Source: Prevotella sp. (GTDB taxonomy: Bacteria; Bacteroidota; Bacteroidia; Bacteroidales; Bacteroidaceae). Taken from it: a stretch of DNA of 64,000 bases. The notes below the pieces were generated by a model. The model was not told the DNA's origin and did not search any database. It saw only the letters and a list, made by a program, of their open reading frames with translations. Shown piece by piece: positions 60,140 to 64,000 of the stretch (the first letter of the stretch is position 1; every line of letters begins with the position of its first letter). Position numbers and translations under genes: made by a program. The stretch is from contig JAFUFD010000020.1 of the NCBI GenBank assembly GCA_017470055.1, positions 1 through 64,000 of the forward strand, given 5' to 3'.

Positions 60140-61165
60140 ATGAAAATAAAACTTCTTCTTTTAACGGTATTAGCAGGCTACAGTGTGGCCTGCTTTTCTG
60201 ATGATATCACCGTTGCCATGACAGGTGACATCATGATGGGTACGACATACCCTGGTATCTCACTGCCTCCAAAGAATGGCGAGGAGGTCTTCCGTGATGT
60301 GAAACCGATCCTGCAACGTGCCACGATTGCGGTAGGCAACTTGGAAGGCACCCTGCTGGATGGCGGCAAGAGTACCAAAGGCGGTGGTCCTAACAGTTAT
60401 TCATTCCGCACCCCGACCAGTTACTCACACCTGTTGAAGGAGGCTGGCTACGACTTTCTGAGCATGGCAAACAACCATGCCAACGACTTCGGTGCGGAGG
60501 GTATTGCCAGCACGGAGAAGCAACTGAACCTGCAAGGTATCAAATATGCTGGTATCAAAGGACACGTGGAGTCTGCTGTCGTCGTCCGCAATGGCATCAA
60601 GTTCGGCTTGTGTGCCTTCGGACATAACCAATATACCTTGAAACATCGTGACCTACAGACCGTCAAGCGTATCATCGACGACCTGAAGAAGAAGTCGGAC
60701 ATTATCATCGTCTCCTTCCATGGTGGGGCCGAGGGACGCACGAAGAGCCATCTGCCACAGGGTGCGGAGAGTTTCTTGGGCGAGGACCGTGGCTCACTGC
60801 GTGAGTTCGCTCATTTCTGTATCGACAACGGAGCCGATATCGTCTATGGTCATGGTCCCCATGTGGTACGTGCCACAGAGGTTTATAAAGGTCGTTTCAT
60901 CGCCTACAGCCTTGGCAATTTCTGCACTCCTTACGGGATGAGCCTTGCCGGTATCTCCGCCTATTCCCCTGTCGTTGAGATCAAGATTGACAAACAAGGT
61001 CGTTTCCTGAGTGGTAAGATCCACTCCTTCCTCCAGCAGAAAGGCGTCGGTCCCCGCAAGGATGCCAACCAGCATGTCGCCCATGAGATGATGAACCTCA
61101 CCAACAGCGATGTTCCCAACAGCGAGGCTCGCATCGACAAGGACGGCAATATCACGTTGAAGTGA
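60140..61165 (+). CDS. CapA-family protein (PGA_cap-type metallophosphatase fold)
   Basis: 341 residues with an N-terminal signal segment and the CapA domain: ITVAMTGDIMMGTTYPG, IAVGNLEGTLLDGG, FLSMANNHANDFG, IIIVSFHGGAEG, DIVYGHGPHVVRATEVYKGRFIAYSLGNF. The fold resembles calcineurin-like phosphatases. CapA was named for polyglutamate capsules in Bacillus, but no capB/C genes are here, and the pairing with two peptidoglycan peptidases suggests a wall-related phosphatase or hydrolase role (inference). Confidence 0.9.
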   Translation: MKIKLLLLTVLAGYSVACFSDDITVAMTGDIMMGTTYPGISLPPKNGEEVFRDVKPILQRATIAVGNLEGTLLDGGKSTKGGGPNSYSFRTPTSYSHLLKEAGYDFLSMANNHANDFGAEGIASTEKQLNLQGIKYAGIKGHVESAVVVRNGIKFGLCAFGHNQYTLKHRDLQTVKRIIDDLKKKSDIIIVSFHGGAEGRTKSHLPQGAESFLGEDRGSLREFAHFCIDNGADIVYGHGPHVVRATEVYKGRFIAYSLGNFCTPYGMSLAGISAYSPVVEIKIDKQGRFLSGKIHSFLQQKGVGPRKDANQHVAHEMMNLTNSDVPNSEARIDKDGNITLK

Positions 61166-61340
61166 GTGCCAACCTTTTATCAAATAAAAGATTAGAATCA
61201 CTATGATGTGAAACAGATCAAACTCACTGGCTTAGGGTACATGGAATCTAAGCAAAAAAGTGTTAAGCAGGAGGGATCATACAGGTTAAAAAAGCCCAAA
61301 TCTGACTTCGCATACCGTCCTAAAAATCACGTTTTTTTGT

Positions 61341-61348
61341 TAACTTTG
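61341..61348 (+). promoter_or_regulatory. -7 box of the coiled-coil gene
   Basis: TAACTTTG, 41 nt before ATG 61389. Confidence 0.5.
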
Positions 61349-61388
61349 CAATAGAAGAAAACATTGCATAACAAAAAACAAAAAGATT

Positions 61389-61700
61389 ATGTCAAAGACA
61401 GTAGAACTACAGATTGAGAAGGGACGCAACCTCGTTGAGGGCCTGCGTAAACATGTGAGAGAAATGGGGGAGCGTGGATTCAGCAATAGCGAGATTGAAA
61501 AGATGGAGCAGTCGCTGAACCAGTTGACAGCAGCCAATGAGGAGGTGGACCGTTTACGTGAGGAGTTACAGCCCAAAGTAAAGCACATGAACGAGATACT
61601 CACCGCCGTCAAGACCGCATACACGGAGTCAAAGAAGACTCTCAAAGGCTACTATCCACAAGAACGCTGGGCAGATTACGGCATTCCTGACAAACGATAA
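61389..61700 (+). CDS. Small coiled-coil protein, unknown function
   Basis: 103 residues, almost wholly helical with heptad character: ELQIEKGRNLVEGLRKHVREM, EIEKMEQSLNQLTAANEEVDRLREEL, VKHMNEILTAVKTAYTESKKTL, ending in a short conserved-looking tail YYPQERWADYGIPDKR. No signal peptide or membrane segment. I do not recognise a named family. It has its own promoter and a terminator, so the gene is real. Confidence 0.75.
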   Translation: MSKTVELQIEKGRNLVEGLRKHVREMGERGFSNSEIEKMEQSLNQLTAANEEVDRLREELQPKVKHMNEILTAVKTAYTESKKTLKGYYPQERWADYGIPDKR

Positions 61701-61726
61701 GAAAGATATAACGACAGGGTAAACGA

Positions 61727-61749
61727 GGCACTCCCACCGAGTGCCTTTT
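61727..61749 (+). terminator. Terminator after the coiled-coil gene
   Basis: GGCACTC (61727-61733), loop CCACC, GAGTGCC (61739-61745), then TTTT. The T tract runs into the stop codon of the convergent laccase-domain gene. Confidence 0.8.
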
Positions 61750-62497
61750 ATCGTATCATCACCCCCGTGAAGATACGACCCGAGTTGATACCTAAGCGAC
61801 GTGCAGAGAAATAGTCATGGTATTGCTGGTAGGTGCAGATACCCGACATATAGACATCTGTGATGCCAGCCTCCGCAAGTTGCAGACGGTTACACGCCGG
61901 TAGGTCGATATGCCATTTAGCATACTTTCGGGCGATGAGTCGCATATCGAAACCAGCATCGGCAAACTGCTGGTAGACCTCCTCGCCTACCTCGAAACTC
62001 TCAAGGGAAATACCCGGTCCGACGACCGTTTTCATCTGCGAAGGGTCTGAGCCATAGGTCTTACACATCGCCTCCACGGCAACACGGACAATGCGCTGCA
62101 CAGTACCTCGCCAACCTGCATGGACGGCACAAGCGACATGATGCTCCTTGTCGTAAATGATAATAGGGATACAGTCTGCGGTAGAGACACCAATACACAA
62201 CTGCGGCACGTCCGTCATCACGGCATCCACGCCCTCAATGACTTCCTGCTGTGTCCCGTCGATACACCGGACCACTGTGCCATGCACCTGATGAGGCATC
62301 ACGATATGGCTCTCGTCAATGCCCAGCAAAGTGGCAAGGGCACGACGGTTCTCCACTATATGCCCCACCTCGTCCCCGCAATAGTTGTTGATATTGAACT
62401 CGCCATAGTTGCCAGTACTGCAACCGCCATGACGAGTCGTGCTGAAGGCTGTCACGCCCTCACCTAAATCATAATAGGTCAATTGGGGGTTATTCAT
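61748..62497 (-). CDS. Laccase-domain (YfiH/PgeF) protein
   Basis: 249 residues of the multicopper-polyphenol oxidase-like YfiH family, now linked to peptidoglycan editing and purine nucleoside turnover in other bacteria. Motifs: [26 protein letters not shown] (His), [12 protein letters not shown] (Cys ligand), [15 protein letters not shown] (His ligand), [15 protein letters not shown]. The C-terminal [26 protein letters not shown] region is as in the family. It overlaps obgE by 8 nt. Confidence 0.92.
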   Translation of the reverse strand: MNNPQLTYYDLGEGVTAFSTTRHGGCSTGNYGEFNINNYCGDEVGHIVENRRALATLLGIDESHIVMPHQVHGTVVRCIDGTQQEVIEGVDAVMTDVPQLCIGVSTADCIPIIIYDKEHHVACAVHAGWRGTVQRIVRVAVEAMCKTYGSDPSQMKTVVGPGISLESFEVGEEVYQQFADAGFDMRLIARKYAKWHIDLPACNRLQLAEAGITDVYMSGICTYQQYHDYFSARRLGINSGRIFTGVMIR

Positions 62498-63662
62498 CTT
62501 CTTCTAGATCACCTAGATATTCTATGTCGTCCAAGTCGTCTAGATCTTCTATGTCAACATATTCTATCTCCTCGTCCTCACCCTCGTCGGCAAGTTCCTG
62601 GGCGAAGCGTGACATGTCCTTGTCACGATGCACCAAGGTGTCCTCCGCCATGACGGTGGCGAGTTTGTTGCTCTCCGCATTGAGTTCTTGCCAGAGCACG
62701 TCTTTCAGTTCATCAAGTCCCATATTGGCGACAGCGGAGATGAAAACGACAGGCAGGTCGTCAGGAAGAGTCTCTTTAAGCATCTCGATGAGTTCCGCAT
62801 CCAGCAAATCACATTTGGTGACGGCAAGGACACGATGCTTATCAAGGAGTTCCGGGTTAAACTGGGCGAGTTCGTTGAGCAGAATATCATACTCCCGTTT
62901 GATATCATCCGTATCACCAGGTACCATAAACAGCAACAGGGAGTTACGCTCGATATGTCGGAGGAAGCGCAAACCCAATCCTTTGCCTTCACTGGCGCCC
63001 TCGATGATACCTGGGATATCAGCCATCACGAACGACTTACCGTCACGATAGCCCACGATTCCCAGCGATGGCTCCATCGTCGTAAACGGATAGTTGGCTA
63101 TCTTCGGACGGGCATTCGACAGCGCAGATACCAAGGTCGACTTACCCGCATTTGGAAAACCCACCAGTCCGACATCGGCAAGGAGTTTCAACTCTAGGAT
63201 AATCGTCATTTCCTGCATCGGCTCTCCTGGTTGCGCATAACGGGGTGCCTGATTGGTGGCACTGCGGAACTGGAAGTTACCCAGTCCACCACGTCCTCCT
63301 TTCAGCAGTACCACCTCCTGCCCGTCGTAGGTGACATCACAGACATATTTTCCGTTCTCTGCGTTGTAGACCACTGTTCCGCATGGCACGTCAATATACA
63401 TATCCTTGCCATCGGTGCCATGTCGCTTGTCACGACCGCCATTGCCGCCATGCTCCGCAAAGACATGACGCTCGTATTTCAGATGAAGCAGTGTCCAGTA
63501 GTTATGGTTGCCACGCAGGATGATGCTGCCGCCCTTACCACCGTCGCCGCCATCAGGTCCACCGTTAGGGTTATACTTCACATGACGAAGATGCATCGAT
63601 CCTCGCCCTCCCTTACCCGAACGGCAGTAAATCTTGACGTAGTCTACGAAATTGCTTTCCAT
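62490..63662 (-). CDS. obgE: GTPase ObgE/CgtA
   Basis: Ribosome-associated GTPase needed for 50S maturation and the stringent response. 390 residues: glycine-rich Obg domain (about 1-160; [29 protein letters not shown] region), G domain with G1 [13 protein letters not shown]3 [12 protein letters not shown]4 TKCD, and a strongly acidic C-terminal tail ([21 protein letters not shown] and on to EDE). There is no OCT domain. Overlaps the adk stop in TAATG. Confidence 0.96.
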   Translation of the reverse strand: MESNFVDYVKIYCRSGKGGRGSMHLRHVKYNPNGGPDGGDGGKGGSIILRGNHNYWTLLHLKYERHVFAEHGGNGGRDKRHGTDGKDMYIDVPCGTVVYNAENGKYVCDVTYDGQEVVLLKGGRGGLGNFQFRSATNQAPRYAQPGEPMQEMTIILELKLLADVGLVGFPNAGKSTLVSALSNARPKIANYPFTTMEPSLGIVGYRDGKSFVMADIPGIIEGASEGKGLGLRFLRHIERNSLLLFMVPGDTDDIKREYDILLNELAQFNPELLDKHRVLAVTKCDLLDAELIEMLKETLPDDLPVVFISAVANMGLDELKDVLWQELNAESNKLATVMAEDTLVHRDKDMSRFAQELADEGEDEEIEYVDIEDLDDLDDIEYLGDLEEDE

Positions 63663-64000
63663 TACAGGTTATCTATCACTTGCTGAATATCCCCAAAGAT
63701 GCGCTCCAAGGTACCCAAGCCGTTGATATGATGATGCAGTCCCTCCTGCTTATACCAGTCAATCAGGGGTTGTGTCTGCGAGTGATAAACGACCAGACGT
63801 TTCTTGATGGTCTCCTCATTATCATCCGCACGACCACTCTGCTGACCACGCTTGATAAGACGTGTCATCAACTCGTCCTCAGGGACATCCAACTCAATCA
63901 TCGCAGCCACTTTGTCGCCACGCTCGTCCAGCATCTTCTTGAGAGCCTCAGCCTGTGGGATGGTACGGGGGAAACCATCGAAGATCACTCCCTTATGCCC
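63662..64000 (-). CDS. adk: Adenylate kinase, 5' end beyond the window
   Basis: Interconverts ATP + AMP and 2 ADP. Only the C-terminal 112 codons are in the window: [17 protein letters not shown] (AMP-binding DGFPR), [23 protein letters not shown] (lid region, short type without the zinc insert), and a final helix [11 protein letters not shown]. The frame stays open to the window edge. It is first of adk-obgE-laccase-domain. Confidence 0.93.
   Translation of the reverse strand, partial: GHKGVIFDGFPRTIPQAEALKKMLDERGDKVAAMIELDVPEDELMTRLIKRGQQSGRADDNEETIKKRLVVYHSQTQPLIDWYKQEGLHHHINGLGTLERIFGDIQQVIDNL

Overview
The window looks like chromosomal DNA from a Prevotella-like member of the Bacteroidales. 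Evidence: an adjacent SusC/SusD pair, GldH and PorT homologues, an ExbB-ExbD-ExbD-TonB cluster, an mre/rod cluster read downstream of a purH-type gene, and at least twenty promoters with the Bacteroidetes -7 box TAnnTTTG, several with TTTG about 19-20 nt upstream. Ribosome binding sites are weak, as is usual in this group. No phage, insertion sequence, CRISPR array or plasmid gene is visible. All assignments are from reading the sequence; no database search was run.

Region 1 (1-16.5 kb) is a carbohydrate-use locus. A XylE-type sugar:H+ symporter (cut by the window start) is divergent from a GH51 arabinofuranosidase. The GH51 gene is followed after 10 nt by an unusual regulator: a periplasmic sugar-binding domain joined by one membrane helix directly to an AraC-type DNA-binding domain, with no kinase or receiver. 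After a strong terminator come SusC, SusD and a GH32 enzyme, then a small AT-rich lipoprotein gene on the other strand, then a GH32 - FHS-family transporter - fructokinase operon. SusCD (outer membrane import), two GH32 enzymes (hydrolysis to fructose), inner membrane uptake and phosphorylation together form a complete fructan pathway. The susC and second GH32 promoters share an ungapped upstream element at the same distance from the -7 box, a candidate operator for the regulator.

Region 2 (16.5-33 kb) is mostly housekeeping: metF - DNA polymerase III delta' - ricT - gldH on the plus strand. On the minus strand an IMP cyclohydrolase-only purH gene leads into mreB-mreC-mreD-PBP2-rodA (cell elongation). 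Then come a lipoprotein nitroreductase, a tRNA with anticodon CAT, a START-like protein, a long LptF/LptG-family permease, ribBA and an aminotransferase.

Region 3 (33-45.3 kb) holds the TonB energising operon (exbB, exbD, exbD, tonB, a PstS-like lipoprotein, a TPR protein), a 2[4Fe-4S] ferredoxin, a PorT-like protein, a 5'-nucleotidase split into two genes in reversed domain order, rplS, a short array of palindromic tandem repeats, the stand-alone AICAR transformylase (partner of the purH half at 26 kb), a 65-residue basic protein and a GH53 galactanase.

Region 4 (45.3-53.4 kb) is an eight-gene minus-strand operon: ABC ATPase, membrane protein, YtrA-type GntR repressor, LolD/MacB-type ATPase, two MacB-type permeases, a MacA-type adaptor and a TolC-type channel. 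A palindrome that fits a YtrA operator covers its start region. Upstream lies a 39-codon relic of a sensor histidine kinase that is not annotated as an ORF of its own.

Region 5 (53.4-64 kb) is housekeeping and envelope: nadK divergent from pdxJ - DJ-1/PfpI - ispD - recG, then an M23/LysM peptidase, an NlpC/P60 peptidase and a CapA-like protein, a small coiled-coil protein, and adk (cut by the window end) - obgE - laccase-domain protein on the minus strand.
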